From Flavobacterium sp. (lineage in GTDB: Bacteria > Bacteroidota > Bacteroidia > Flavobacteriales > Flavobacteriaceae), in assembly GCA_014379405.1 (NCBI GenBank), contig JACMLU010000012.1:167166-231165 (forward strand): a stretch of DNA of 64,000 bases, given 5' to 3'. Under the pieces are notes generated by a model, which was not told the origin of the DNA, searched no databases, and was given only the letters and a program-made list of their open reading frames with translations. The position numbers and the translations under genes are program-made. Shown one piece after another: positions 18,428-26,722 of this stretch (positions are counted from its first letter, which is position 1; each line of letters begins with the position of its first letter).

Positions 18428-18982
18428 TTATGCTTTCGGCAAAAGTACTGCGTTCACAACGTGAATTACACCATTCGATTGATTCACATCAGCAATAGTT
18501 ACTTCTGACATTCCACCTTTTTCATCAGTGATGTACATTTTTTTGCCTTTTTTCCAAGCCGTCAATGTACCACCGCTAACGGTTTTCATCATTGCTTTTC
18601 CTTTGCCCATTGCAATGGCTTTGTCAATGTCGGCAGCACTCATTTTTCCTGCAACAACGTGATAAGTCAAAATAGTTTGCAGCATTTTCATATTTTCCGG
18701 TTTCAATAAAGTATCCACTGTACCCATTGGCAATTTGTTAAAAGCCGCATTTGTAGGGGCAAAAACGGTAAAAGGCCCTTTTCCTTGCAAAGTTTCGACC
18801 AAACCGGCTGCTTTCACGGCTGCAACCAATGTGGTGTGATCTTTTGAATTGACCGCATTTTCAATAATGTTTTTTGATGGATACATTGGCGCTCCGCCAA
18901 CCATAACCGATTTCTGGGCAAAAGAAGTCGCTCCAAATACTAATGCAAAAAATGCAACTGATAAAAATTTTGTAGTTTTCAT
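18428..18982 (-). CDS. Secreted fasciclin (FAS1) domain protein
   Basis: The 184-residue protein has a signal peptide (MKTTKFLSVAFFALVFGATSFAQ) and one FAS1 domain. The H1 and H2 motifs are visible: GKGPFTVFAPTNAAFNKLP and LTYHVVAGKM, ending SNGVIHVVNAVLLPKA. Bacterial single-FAS1 proteins are secreted or surface proteins linked to adhesion. The gene is convergent with pheT and shares its terminator. Upstream of it lies the rpsA-tail remnant. Confidence 0.92.
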   Translation of the reverse strand: MKTTKFLSVAFFALVFGATSFAQKSVMVGGAPMYPSKNIIENAVNSKDHTTLVAAVKAAGLVETLQGKGPFTVFAPTNAAFNKLPMGTVDTLLKPENMKMLQTILTYHVVAGKMSAADIDKAIAMGKGKAMMKTVSGGTLTAWKKGKKMYITDEKGGMSEVTIADVNQSNGVIHVVNAVLLPKA

Positions 18983-19111
18983 AAATTTATTTATTTAAGT
19001 TATTTATACAAGCATTTACGGTATTAAATAACTTTTGGATTTAAAAAACTAAAAATAAAATAGCTGACTTTCAATAAACATTAGAAATCAACCATTTAAA
19101 ACGTATAATAA

Positions 19112-19280
19112 CAAAAAAAGTCCCGATTACTCAGGATCTTACTATATTCAAAAATTAAGAAATCAGCTTGTTTTTTTGTCTTCTTTATTTGGACTTAAGA
19201 CCTTCAAGAATATTATTGTTGTCTCAAAGAGGTTAAACCAAAGTATTGATTGTAGATGCAACTGCTTTTTCTTCTCTTGC
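19112..19280 (-). pseudogene. Decayed duplicate of the rpsA 3' end and terminator
   Basis: Read on the reverse strand, this sequence is a degraded copy of the last part of rpsA and of the terminator behind it (20511-20700). In the frame of S1 it reads EKAVASTINTLV-stop, then DNNNILEGLKSK-stop, matching the S1 end DNNDILAGLKAQ. On the DNA level, CTATATTCAAA, TTTAAGACC/CTTAAGACC, ATTGTTGTCTC and the terminator TCCCGATT.CTC.GGA align in the same order and spacing. Internal stop codons show that it is not translated as S1. It lies on the far side of the AAA/DUF4143 gene from the functional rpsA tail. Confidence 0.82.
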
Positions 19281-19282
19281 TA

Positions 19283-19303
19283 ATTAGGAATTAAATTCCT
19301 AAT
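19283..19303. repeat. 21-bp palindrome downstream of the AAA/DUF4143 gene
   Basis: ATTAGGAATT-A-AATTCCTAAT is a perfect palindrome with one central base. It matches the centre of the 57-bp palindrome at the other end of the gene (20475-20495) except for the central base, so the two are the same element in opposite orientation. Confidence 0.85.
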
Positions 19304-19311
19304 CTGTAAGG

Positions 19312-20466
19312 CTATTTAAAATCTGGTAAGTTAAAAATTGAACTTATTTTATAATTTGTCCGTTCTTGATTTTCATTACCACCGTAAATCAAATGAAGTT
19401 TTGTATCCATTTTTAATTTTTTGAAATAATCCAAGCATTTAAAAAAACTTTGATTTATGGTTTTTCCAGATTTAATCTCAATTGCATCAAGTCTTGATCC
19501 TGTTTCAATTATCAAATCTATTTCGTTTTGAGATTTATCTCTCCAAAAATAATTTTTTGATTTTGTTGCATTATTTATACTATTCTTATACATTTCCGAA
19601 ACTACTAAATTTTCAAAAATATTTCCTTTGGCAAAATGAAGTTCTAAATCTTCTTTATTTCGAATTCCCAATAAATAACACAATAGACCTGTATCGTGAA
19701 AGTATATTTTTGGGGTCTTTATAATCACCTTATTAAAATTAGAATGATAGGGTTGAAGCTTAAAAGTAAGAAAAGAAGTTTCTAAAAGCGTAAACCACGA
19801 ATTGATTGTTTTGTTATCTAAATCCAGCTCATTTCCCAAACTGCTTTGATTAAATAGTTGTCCTACTCTACCCGCCAATAGTTTTATGAATTTTTGAAAT
19901 AAATCGAGGTCCGAAATATTTTTCAGCAATCGAACATCTCTTTCCACATAGGTTTTAATATAGTTTTCATAATAATCAGATGCATCGATATTCTGAATTA
20001 TTTTTCGCGGATAAGATCCTGAAAGAGCATAATTTTCCCATAATATAGGCTTGTATACCGTGTTTTCCAATTCTTGCATAGACATCGGCAGAAGTGTAAA
20101 CAATGCCACTCTTCCTGCAAGTGATTGCGAAATTTGTTCCATCATCAAGAAATTTTGTGAACCTGTAATTACGTATTCACCATTGATGTTCCTTTCATCA
20201 GTAACCACTTGTAAATACGAAAATAAGCTCGGAACATTTTGAATTTCATCAATTATAACGCCATTTTGGTAAGTTTGTAGAAAACCCATTGGGTCAGTTT
20301 TAGCAAATTCCCTATCTGCTAAATTTTCCAAATTAACGTACTTATAATTGGGTTTTACAATTTTAGACAAGGTAGTTTTTCCTGATTGTCGAGGTCCAGT
20401 TATGGCGACTATCGGAAACTTTTCTAATAATTCTAAAACTTTGGGAGTAATCGTTCTTGCTATCAT
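19312..20466 (-). CDS. AAA_14 / DUF4143 ATP-binding protein
   Basis: The 384-residue protein has a Walker A motif GPRQSGKTT (Lys30), Walker B VIIDEIQ near residue 73, and sensor segment YVITGSQNF, as in the AAA_14 family. Its C-terminal half is DUF4143, ending in a PD-(D/E)xK-like pair NEIDLIIE ... AIEIKSG (about residues 314-332). The family is widespread, often multicopy and strain-variable in Bacteroidota and archaea; its biological role is unknown. The gene lies between the functional rpsA end and a decayed copy of it, and is flanked by related palindromes, one of which covers its start codon. No promoter is obvious; read-through from rpsA would form a start-codon-blocking hairpin. Confidence 0.9.
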   Translation of the reverse strand: MIARTITPKVLELLEKFPIVAITGPRQSGKTTLSKIVKPNYKYVNLENLADREFAKTDPMGFLQTYQNGVIIDEIQNVPSLFSYLQVVTDERNINGEYVITGSQNFLMMEQISQSLAGRVALFTLLPMSMQELENTVYKPILWENYALSGSYPRKIIQNIDASDYYENYIKTYVERDVRLLKNISDLDLFQKFIKLLAGRVGQLFNQSSLGNELDLDNKTINSWFTLLETSFLTFKLQPYHSNFNKVIIKTPKIYFHDTGLLCYLLGIRNKEDLELHFAKGNIFENLVVSEMYKNSINNATKSKNYFWRDKSQNEIDLIIETGSRLDAIEIKSGKTINQSFFKCLDYFKKLKMDTKLHLIYGGNENQERTNYKISSIFNLPDFK

Positions 20467-20513
20467 TTGGCTAAATTAGGAATTTAATTCCTAATTTAGC
20501 CAAATGATAGCAA
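20457..20513. repeat. Perfect 57-bp palindrome over the AAA/DUF4143 start codon
   Basis: Two 28-base arms are exact reverse complements around a single central base at 20485. The inner 21 bases (20475-20495) match the palindrome at 19283-19303. The left arm includes the first ten bases of the AAA gene (ATGATAGCAA on the reverse strand), so an RNA read from rpsA would sequester the start codon in a 28-bp stem. Confidence 0.95.
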
Positions 20514-20537
20514 AAAAAAATCCCGATTGCTCGGGAC
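20511..20537 (-). terminator. Terminator of rpsA
   Basis: Stem TCCCGA-TTGC-TCGGGA (20521-20536) followed on the reverse strand by a run of nine U residues. It touches the outer edge of the 57-bp palindrome. A decayed copy of the same hairpin is at 19121-19136. Confidence 0.8.
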
Positions 20538-20562
20538 TTTCTATATTCAAACGATTAAAAGA

Positions 20563-22341
20563 TTATTTCTTTTTTTCGTTTTTTTCCATTTGGGCTTTAA
20601 GACCTGCAAGGATATCATTGTTGTCTCCAAGAGTTGCAGCTGGTGCATTTGTAGAAGCAGCAGATGAAGTTTCAACAGCAGCTTTTACATTTTTCTCTTC
20701 TTCTTCACGGAAGATAGCAGTGTGAGATGCCACTACTCTTTTGAATTCTTTGTTGAATTCGATTACTTTGAATTCAGCAGTTTCGCCTTTTTTCAATTTC
20801 TTTCCGTCTTCTTTTTCAAGGTGACGTGTAGGAATGAAAGCAACGATATCATCACCGAATTCTACAGTAGCTCCTTTGTCAACAATTTCAGAGATTTCAC
20901 CTGAGTGGATAGTTCCCACTGCGAATGAATCTTCATATTGATCCCAAGGATTAGCAGTAGTTTGTTTGTGACCTAAAGATAATTTACGTCCGTCAACATC
21001 TAATTCTAATACAACTACATCCAATTTTTCACCAACATTTACAAATTCAGATGGGTGTTTGATTTTCTTAGTCCAAGAAAGGTCAGAAATGTAGATTAAT
21101 CCATCAATTCCTTCTTCTAATTCTACGAAAATTCCAAAGTTTGTAAAGTTTCTAACGATACCTGTATGTTTAGAACCTACTGGGTATTTAGCAGTGATAT
21201 CAGTCCAAGGATCTTGAGACAATTGTTTGATACCTAATGACATTTTACGGTCATCTCTGTCAAGAGTTAAGATAACAGCTTCAACAACATCACCAACTTT
21301 TACGAAATCTTGAGCAGAACGTAAATGAGTTGACCATGACATTTCAGAAACGTGGATCAAACCTTCAACACCTTCAGCAACTTCGATAAATGCACCGTAA
21401 TCAGCGATTACAACTACTTTACCTTTTACTTTGTCTCCAATGGCTAATTTAGCATCAAGAGCATCCCAAGGGTGAGCGTTCAATTGTTTCAATCCTAATT
21501 GGATTCTTGTTTTCTCATCATCAAAATCAAGGATTACCACGTTAAGAACTTGGTCTAATTCAAGAACTTCAGATGGGTGGTTGATTCTTGACCAAGAAAG
21601 GTCAGTAATGTGGATTAATCCATCAACACCACCTAAGTCAATAAACACACCGTAAGAAGTAATGTTTTTAACAACACCTTCTAATACTTGTCCTTTTTGT
21701 AATTTTCCGATGATTTCTTTTTTCTGTACTTCAATATCCGCTTCAATAAGCGCTTTGTGAGATACAACAACATTTTTGAATTCGTGGTTGATTTTTACCA
21801 CTTTGAATTCCATCATTTTGTTTACATATACATCGTAGTCTCTAATTGGTTTAACATCAATTTGAGAACCTGGAAGGAAAGCTTCAATTCCGAAAACGTC
21901 AACGATCATACCACCTTTAGTTCTGCATTTTACAAAACCATTAACGATTTCACCTGTTTCGTTAGCCGAAATAACTCTATCCCATGATTTGATAGTACGT
22001 GCTTTTCTGTGAGATAATACTAATTGACCTGTTTTATCCTCACGGATGTCAATCAATACTTCTACTTTGTCACCTACTTTTAATGCTGGATTGTAACGGA
22101 ATTCGTTCAATGAAATAACACCTTCCGATTTTGCGTTGATATCAACGATAACGTCTCTATCAGTAATTCTAACAACGATACCTTCAACTACTTCTTCTTG
22201 ATCTGTCGCGATAAAAGTTTTTGAAACTAGGTCTTCGAATTCTTGTAAGTTTTTCTCATCTACTGCATCAATACCTTCTTCGAAGTTGTGCCAGTTAAAA
22301 TTTGCTAAAAACTCTTCTTGTGATTTTAAAATTTCAGACAT
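20563..22341 (-). CDS. rpsA: 30S ribosomal protein S1
   Basis: The 592-residue protein contains six S1 (OB-fold) RNA-binding repeats. The clearest are KGQVLEGVVKNITSYGVFID with GLIHITDLSW (about residues 210-280), then GDKVKGKVVVIADYGAFIEV with GLIHVSEMSW, and GSKHTGIVRNFTNFGIFVEL with GLIYISDLSW. It delivers mRNA to the 30S subunit. Bacteroidota rely on it heavily because their leaders generally lack Shine-Dalgarno pairing. The C-terminal tail is Ala/Thr-rich and ends DNNDILAGLKAQMEKNEKKK. Transcription starts from a textbook phylum promoter (22461-22491), leaving a leader of roughly 110 bases. Confidence 0.96.
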   Translation of the reverse strand: MSEILKSQEEFLANFNWHNFEEGIDAVDEKNLQEFEDLVSKTFIATDQEEVVEGIVVRITDRDVIVDINAKSEGVISLNEFRYNPALKVGDKVEVLIDIREDKTGQLVLSHRKARTIKSWDRVISANETGEIVNGFVKCRTKGGMIVDVFGIEAFLPGSQIDVKPIRDYDVYVNKMMEFKVVKINHEFKNVVVSHKALIEADIEVQKKEIIGKLQKGQVLEGVVKNITSYGVFIDLGGVDGLIHITDLSWSRINHPSEVLELDQVLNVVILDFDDEKTRIQLGLKQLNAHPWDALDAKLAIGDKVKGKVVVIADYGAFIEVAEGVEGLIHVSEMSWSTHLRSAQDFVKVGDVVEAVILTLDRDDRKMSLGIKQLSQDPWTDITAKYPVGSKHTGIVRNFTNFGIFVELEEGIDGLIYISDLSWTKKIKHPSEFVNVGEKLDVVVLELDVDGRKLSLGHKQTTANPWDQYEDSFAVGTIHSGEISEIVDKGATVEFGDDIVAFIPTRHLEKEDGKKLKKGETAEFKVIEFNKEFKRVVASHTAIFREEEEKNVKAAVETSSAASTNAPAATLGDNNDILAGLKAQMEKNEKKK

Positions 22342-22460
22342 GCTGATTAAAAATTTGTATTCTGTATTCTCTCGAGTTTCATAACGTGCTAGAAAACAAC
22401 AGAAGTTGTTTGTATAATTTATTGATACCTAAAGGAAACTCCTATTCACCAAAAGGTGTG

Positions 22461-22491
22461 CAAAAGTAATTCTTTTTTATTTATCTGCAAA
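22461..22491 (-). promoter_or_regulatory. rpsA promoter (Bacteroidota primary sigma type)
   Basis: On the reverse strand TTTG (22491-22488) is followed by exactly 19 bases and TACTTTTG (22468-22461), the consensus -33 TTTG / -7 TAnnTTTG. The predicted RNA would begin with a small CACC-TTTT-GGTG hairpin and carry a long leader to the rpsA start at 22341. Confidence 0.78.
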
Positions 22492-22521
22492 ATATTTATC
22501 CAGAGATAATCGATTGATTAT

Positions 22522-22621
22522 TAGGAGCAGGACTTTTTTGGGTTTTTATGACCTCTGCTCCCGCTTTTCGCCTTTATCTCTTCACTGCGTTACGAGGATA
22601 TCGGCTACAATCGGGGCTAGT
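22522..22621 (-). repeat. GC-richer intergenic element, probably a dispersed flavobacterial repeat
   Basis: This 100-base stretch stands out from the AT-rich surroundings. On the reverse strand it runs CTAGCCCCGATTGTAGCCG ... GCGGGAGCAGAGGT ... TCCTGCTCC, with GGAGCAG/CTGCTCC arms that can pair. Elements with a TAGCCCCGATTG...AGCGGGA order are, to my knowledge, scattered between genes in flavobacterial genomes. No reading frame is convincing. The remaining bases of the 22342-22922 gap hold the rpsA promoter and the leader of the next operon. Confidence 0.5.
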
Positions 22622-22638
22622 AATGACGTTTGGCATTT

Positions 22639-22730
22639 CAGAACAAATACATCCTAAAAATCAAAGCATTGGTGTAAAATAAAAAATTGAATTTTAAATT
22701 TTTTGTAAGAAAAAAAATGTATTTTTGAAG
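22639..22730 (+). repeat. Left copy of a direct repeat bounding the nuclease/NdpA segment
   Basis: CAGAACAAATACAT (22639-22652) followed by TTTTGTAAGAAAAAAAATGT and a TATTTTTG box (22720-22727) is matched by the same two words in the same order at 26981-27048 (CAGAACAAATACAT, then TTTTGTAAGAAAAAAATC and TATATTTG). The distance between the two words differs by about 21 bases. TATTTTTG may be the -7 element for the operon at 22923. Confidence 0.5.
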
Positions 22731-22922
22731 CTTATATAAAACAATAAATGTTATCCAATTTTTCACTAATAGCTGTTTCATAATAAATCTTTAACAACTA
22801 TTTGTATGATATTAGCAATCTGACAAGCAAATTTTTTCATCTTGATATATAAATTTCAGATATAATTCTGAATAAATCGGATGAAGTGAGATTTATAGAA
22901 ATAACGAATAATTTTAAAAAAA

Positions 22923-25610
22923 ATGGGAGGAAATGCAGGAATTCGAGGTTATCTAATACAAACTATTATTTGTGTATTGGATGCACTTAACACAGATAAT
23001 CACTGGTTATCTGTAACATTAGAGCCGTTAGACGAGTCTGAAAAAGTTGATATTAGATGGAAGTATTCTGATAGTAAAGTAAAACTCAGTCAGGTAAAAT
23101 CCTCTGAAAATCTAATCCGGCACGCATCAGCTAAAAAATGGTGTGAAGAACTAGAATCACATTCTCCCGATGCTACAGAATACGAATTACTTTTAATTGG
23201 GAGTGTTGATGATAAACTGTCAAAAGTTGGGAAAATTGATAATGTCCAAATAGGTGAAATTAAACCATTAAATACACAAGTCTTAATTGACCAAGCATCA
23301 ACAAAAATAGACAAGTATTACGAAGGTAAAAATAAACCGAAAATTTCTTCACAAGTAAGAGAATTGATAGTTAAATGTTTAAGTTTAGAATTTGGTACAA
23401 GTTCCATTGTTGGAAAAGAGATATTAAGAGAAGATTTTGATAAAATGCTTTTAGAATGGATTAGTGCAGTTGAAATTCAAATAGACACAAACCCTTTCGC
23501 ATCATTAGCTCCACCATCTGAAAATCATAATGTAACGATTGATCACAGAATAGTGAAGAAAGTATTAGAACTTATCGGTTGGCATCAGTTTGGAGAGAAT
23601 CATACGGTCGAATGTTTCAATGAAAAAACGGAAGAAAATGATATACATTCTGTAAATTTTGTTGGAGATTTTGATAGCAAACTAAAAGAAGATTCAGGAG
23701 ACTTGGTAATGATTTCTTCCCTTCACTCACTTAAATATCCTGACTCATCTAAGGGTGAAATAGCTAAATATCTAAATGATACAGATATTGTATATTCAGA
23801 TTTGGAAGAAAAAAAGAAAATCCCAATAAAGCGATATGAATCTACTGATGTTTATAGTCTTTTATTTTGGCTCTCAACAGATAATAGCGAAGTTTCTACT
23901 GATTTTATTTATTACACCAAAGAAAACTATAAACGAAACGCACTAAATGAAAATATAAACTATTTTTTAATTGATAACAACAAAGCAAACTTTTTGATTA
24001 GCAGTATAACAACTGCAAAAAATTACAGACCAGATGTTCCTGTTAAATTTGCATATCCCATTACTGAAGCCAATCAAAGTCCAAAGCATATCGGAGAAAG
24101 AGGGTTAAAACTCCCTCCTCAATTTATTAATTCTTCTGTAATTCCAATCACTAAGGAAAGTAAATCAAAAATAAGTTTCCTTCTCTTTTGCTCTGACCCA
24201 TACTCTCCAGAAGCCTTAAAGAAACTTATTTGGCTAACGATTAGCCTTACAAGTGGTTATGGAAATGAATATCTTCTTTATTTTCCCGATTATAATGAGA
24301 CTCAAGATAAAAATGAGGCTCTTGAAATTATTCGTTCTTTTAATGAAGAATTGTTAGATGAGAAAGTTACAATCCTAAAATATAATAGCATTGATGCAAA
24401 AGCATTGGATTCATTATCCAATACAAAGGTAATTACTAGTAAAAATGAAAAATATGAAGGAGACAATCAGCCATCGTTAGTTAATTCTCAACACTTAAAT
24501 GAAGCTTTTGTCAATATACTGCCTTATGGAGATATTATAAAACCTTTTCTGAAAACAGATGCAATAACAGCAAACGATATTAAATTCTTTCTTTCTAAAA
24601 AGGGTATTTTTACAAAAAATGCAGACATCAAAAAGTTAATAGAATTAATGAGCTCTTTGCTTTTTAGCCCGAAAGAACTTGAAGACTTTAAATCATATAT
24701 TGATGTAAAAGGAAAAACGGTAAATAGCTCTGATGCCTTTTTCAATATTAAACAAGATGAAACATTAGAATCTGTTTTTAAAAAAATAAAAATAAATACC
24801 GATAATTTGACTGATGGTCTAGATGTAAAAATCATTAATTCAGATAATTTAAAATTTGAAGCTAGTCCTACTAAAGATGAATATAAATTAACATTAATAA
24901 CAGAAACCAAAGATCCCACAAGCAGTTTGTTAGTTAATACTAAGCCAGGAAAAGCAGAAGTTGTAATTAAGAAAAATGGCAACCAATTGGTTGTGGTAAC
25001 TGAAAACACGATTAGTAAAGCAGACAAGTATATTGTAAACCGCCTAGTAAAACTTGTTGAAGAAGAATTTAAAAGAATAGATTTTATTGAAGAAGAAAAA
25101 ATCAAAGTAATGTTCAAGAATTTTAACTCAAATACAGAAAGGGTAAATTTCTTACTTAGCTTTAGTAATATTGCGTCTTCAGTGATGTTTCACGAAGCAG
25201 ATATTCAATCGATAAAATTCAAGTTCGATGAAAACACTGAAATACCTGAACTTTATCGTGATAAAGTGGATAAGGATTTGGTTATAAACTTCGAAGGTAA
25301 AGGATTACAAACATTAACAGAATTAAGCGAGCAAAATGCAAAAGGCTCTATTTTTCTAGAAGAAATGAAAGTTCTTTATAAATTCAATTTTTTAAATATA
25401 AAAAATGGGTTATACAAGGTTACTTTCAATTTTTCAAATGCTTTGAAAAACAAACTAGAATTTGATGGGGTATTTAAGTCTGCTCCCTATCTCATAAAAA
25501 CAAATTCTGTAAAGTCCCTATCAAGTATTGAAAATCTTGAAAAGGAATTAGGAAAGGAAATTGAGAATCTTAAACTTGAAAAACTAAAATTATTTAATAT
25601 AATAAAATGA
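22923..25610 (+). CDS. Large protein with predicted N-terminal DNA-nuclease domain (DUF4297/Cap4-like), candidate defence effector
   Basis: The 895-residue protein has no recognised overall family. The first 60 residues read GGNAGIRGYLIQTIICVLDA, then a predicted beta strand VTLEPL, VDIRW and KLSQVKSS. Glu34, Asp43 and Gln57-x-Lys59 fit the PD-(D/E)xK pattern of DUF4297 / Cap4-type dsDNA endonucleases, whose starts look alike (GxxYQ...E..D.D...QxK). The rest (about 120-895) is charged, Asn/Lys-rich, with no motif I can name; the C-terminus ends in a short coiled coil (LEKELGKEIENLKLEKLKLF). It overlaps the next gene by four bases (ATGA), indicating an operon. A role in anti-phage defence is inference from the nuclease-like start, the partner gene and the isolated, AT-rich setting. 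Confidence 0.6.
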   Translation: MGGNAGIRGYLIQTIICVLDALNTDNHWLSVTLEPLDESEKVDIRWKYSDSKVKLSQVKSSENLIRHASAKKWCEELESHSPDATEYELLLIGSVDDKLSKVGKIDNVQIGEIKPLNTQVLIDQASTKIDKYYEGKNKPKISSQVRELIVKCLSLEFGTSSIVGKEILREDFDKMLLEWISAVEIQIDTNPFASLAPPSENHNVTIDHRIVKKVLELIGWHQFGENHTVECFNEKTEENDIHSVNFVGDFDSKLKEDSGDLVMISSLHSLKYPDSSKGEIAKYLNDTDIVYSDLEEKKKIPIKRYESTDVYSLLFWLSTDNSEVSTDFIYYTKENYKRNALNENINYFLIDNNKANFLISSITTAKNYRPDVPVKFAYPITEANQSPKHIGERGLKLPPQFINSSVIPITKESKSKISFLLFCSDPYSPEALKKLIWLTISLTSGYGNEYLLYFPDYNETQDKNEALEIIRSFNEELLDEKVTILKYNSIDAKALDSLSNTKVITSKNEKYEGDNQPSLVNSQHLNEAFVNILPYGDIIKPFLKTDAITANDIKFFLSKKGIFTKNADIKKLIELMSSLLFSPKELEDFKSYIDVKGKTVNSSDAFFNIKQDETLESVFKKIKINTDNLTDGLDVKIINSDNLKFEASPTKDEYKLTLITETKDPTSSLLVNTKPGKAEVVIKKNGNQLVVVTENTISKADKYIVNRLVKLVEEEFKRIDFIEEEKIKVMFKNFNSNTERVNFLLSFSNIASSVMFHEADIQSIKFKFDENTEIPELYRDKVDKDLVINFEGKGLQTLTELSEQNAKGSIFLEEMKVLYKFNFLNIKNGLYKVTFNFSNALKNKLEFDGVFKSAPYLIKTNSVKSLSSIENLEKELGKEIENLKLEKLKLFNIIK

Positions 25611-26635
25611 TTGATTTTACCGAAATAACACTTGAATCTATTTGTATTCATAAAGTTGGAAACAAACTAAGAGATGAAGGAATTGAAGTCTCTGACAGAA
25701 ACCTAAGTTTAGGAAACGAGGACACGAAAAAATATTTATTAAGATATTTTCTTTCGCCATTTAGCAATAATGAGACCTATAATTTCTATTATCCGACTGA
25801 CCTAAATCTTAATGATACCTATATTTTTGCCAAAAGGATTTTTGCAAATCCAGAAAATTTTTATGACTTATCAATAGATATTTCAAAGCATTTGTATGAA
25901 AAATCTTCACATCCAAAAATAAATGGAGGTGAATTTTGTGTATGCTATTTTAAAGATTGTTTATTTGATGGTCAAAAAATAAATGCAATAGGCTTATTTA
26001 AGTCTGAAAAGAAAGATATTTTTTTAAAGCTGAATTCTTCAAAAATTGGACACGAGAGCGGAGTTAATATTGATAAATTAGATAAAGGATGTTTAATATT
26101 TAATTTAGAAGAAGAAAATGGGTATAAAGTATGTATAGTTGACTCAAATAAATCAAATGATACGCAATATTGGAAAGACGAATTTCTAAGTATAAAACCC
26201 GCTAGTGATAATTATACCTTCACCAAAGATTTTCTTTCAATAACAAAAAACTTTGTTACAAAACAATTAAATCAGGATTTTGAATTAAGTAAAGCTGAAC
26301 AAATTGACTTTCTTAACCGTTCAGTTGATTACTTCAAAAATAATGACATTTTTGACAAGAAGGAATTTGAAGAAAAAGTTTTTGAAGACAGTGATTTAAT
26401 TGAATCATTTCGAAAATTTGATCAAACATATAGAAAAGAAAATGAAATTGAATTAACTGATAATTTTGAAATATCAGTACCAGCCGTAAAAAAACAAGCG
26501 AGAGTTTTTAAAAGTGTATTAAAACTTGATAAAAATTTCCATATTTATATTCACGGAAACAAGGATCTTATTGAACAAGGTGTTGATGAAAATGGTCGTA
26601 AGTTTTACAAAATATTCTATCAAGAAGAAAATTAA
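25607..26635 (+). CDS. NdpA/YejK-like nucleoid-associated protein
   Basis: The 342-residue protein resembles the nucleoid-associated family PF04245 (NA37): the opening ITLESICIHKVGNKLRDEGI with later SLGNEDTKKYLLRYFLSPF, the block DISKHLYEKSSHPKINGGE and the YFKDCLFDGQKINAIGLFKSE strand pair are arranged as in that family. The characterised relative YejK of E. coli co-isolates with the nucleoid; its function is poorly known. Here it is translationally coupled (4-base overlap) to the large nuclease-like protein, which suggests that the pair acts together on DNA. Length and domain order look complete. Confidence 0.7.
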   Translation: MIDFTEITLESICIHKVGNKLRDEGIEVSDRNLSLGNEDTKKYLLRYFLSPFSNNETYNFYYPTDLNLNDTYIFAKRIFANPENFYDLSIDISKHLYEKSSHPKINGGEFCVCYFKDCLFDGQKINAIGLFKSEKKDIFLKLNSSKIGHESGVNIDKLDKGCLIFNLEEENGYKVCIVDSNKSNDTQYWKDEFLSIKPASDNYTFTKDFLSITKNFVTKQLNQDFELSKAEQIDFLNRSVDYFKNNDIFDKKEFEEKVFEDSDLIESFRKFDQTYRKENEIELTDNFEISVPAVKKQARVFKSVLKLDKNFHIYIHGNKDLIEQGVDENGRKFYKIFYQEEN

Positions 26636-26722
26636 CTCTGCTTCACAAAGTCGGGTTCCAATACATAGGAATCGTAAACCAAACAGAACATAAATTGACT
26701 TGTTAATCAAACATTTAAAAAT

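Noticed and set aside
24524..25117. A 197-codon reverse-strand frame inside the 895-residue gene.
   Set aside because: It is the antisense shadow of the longer coupled gene, hydrophobic Ser/Phe/Leu-rich as expected from antisense of Lys/Glu/Asn codons.
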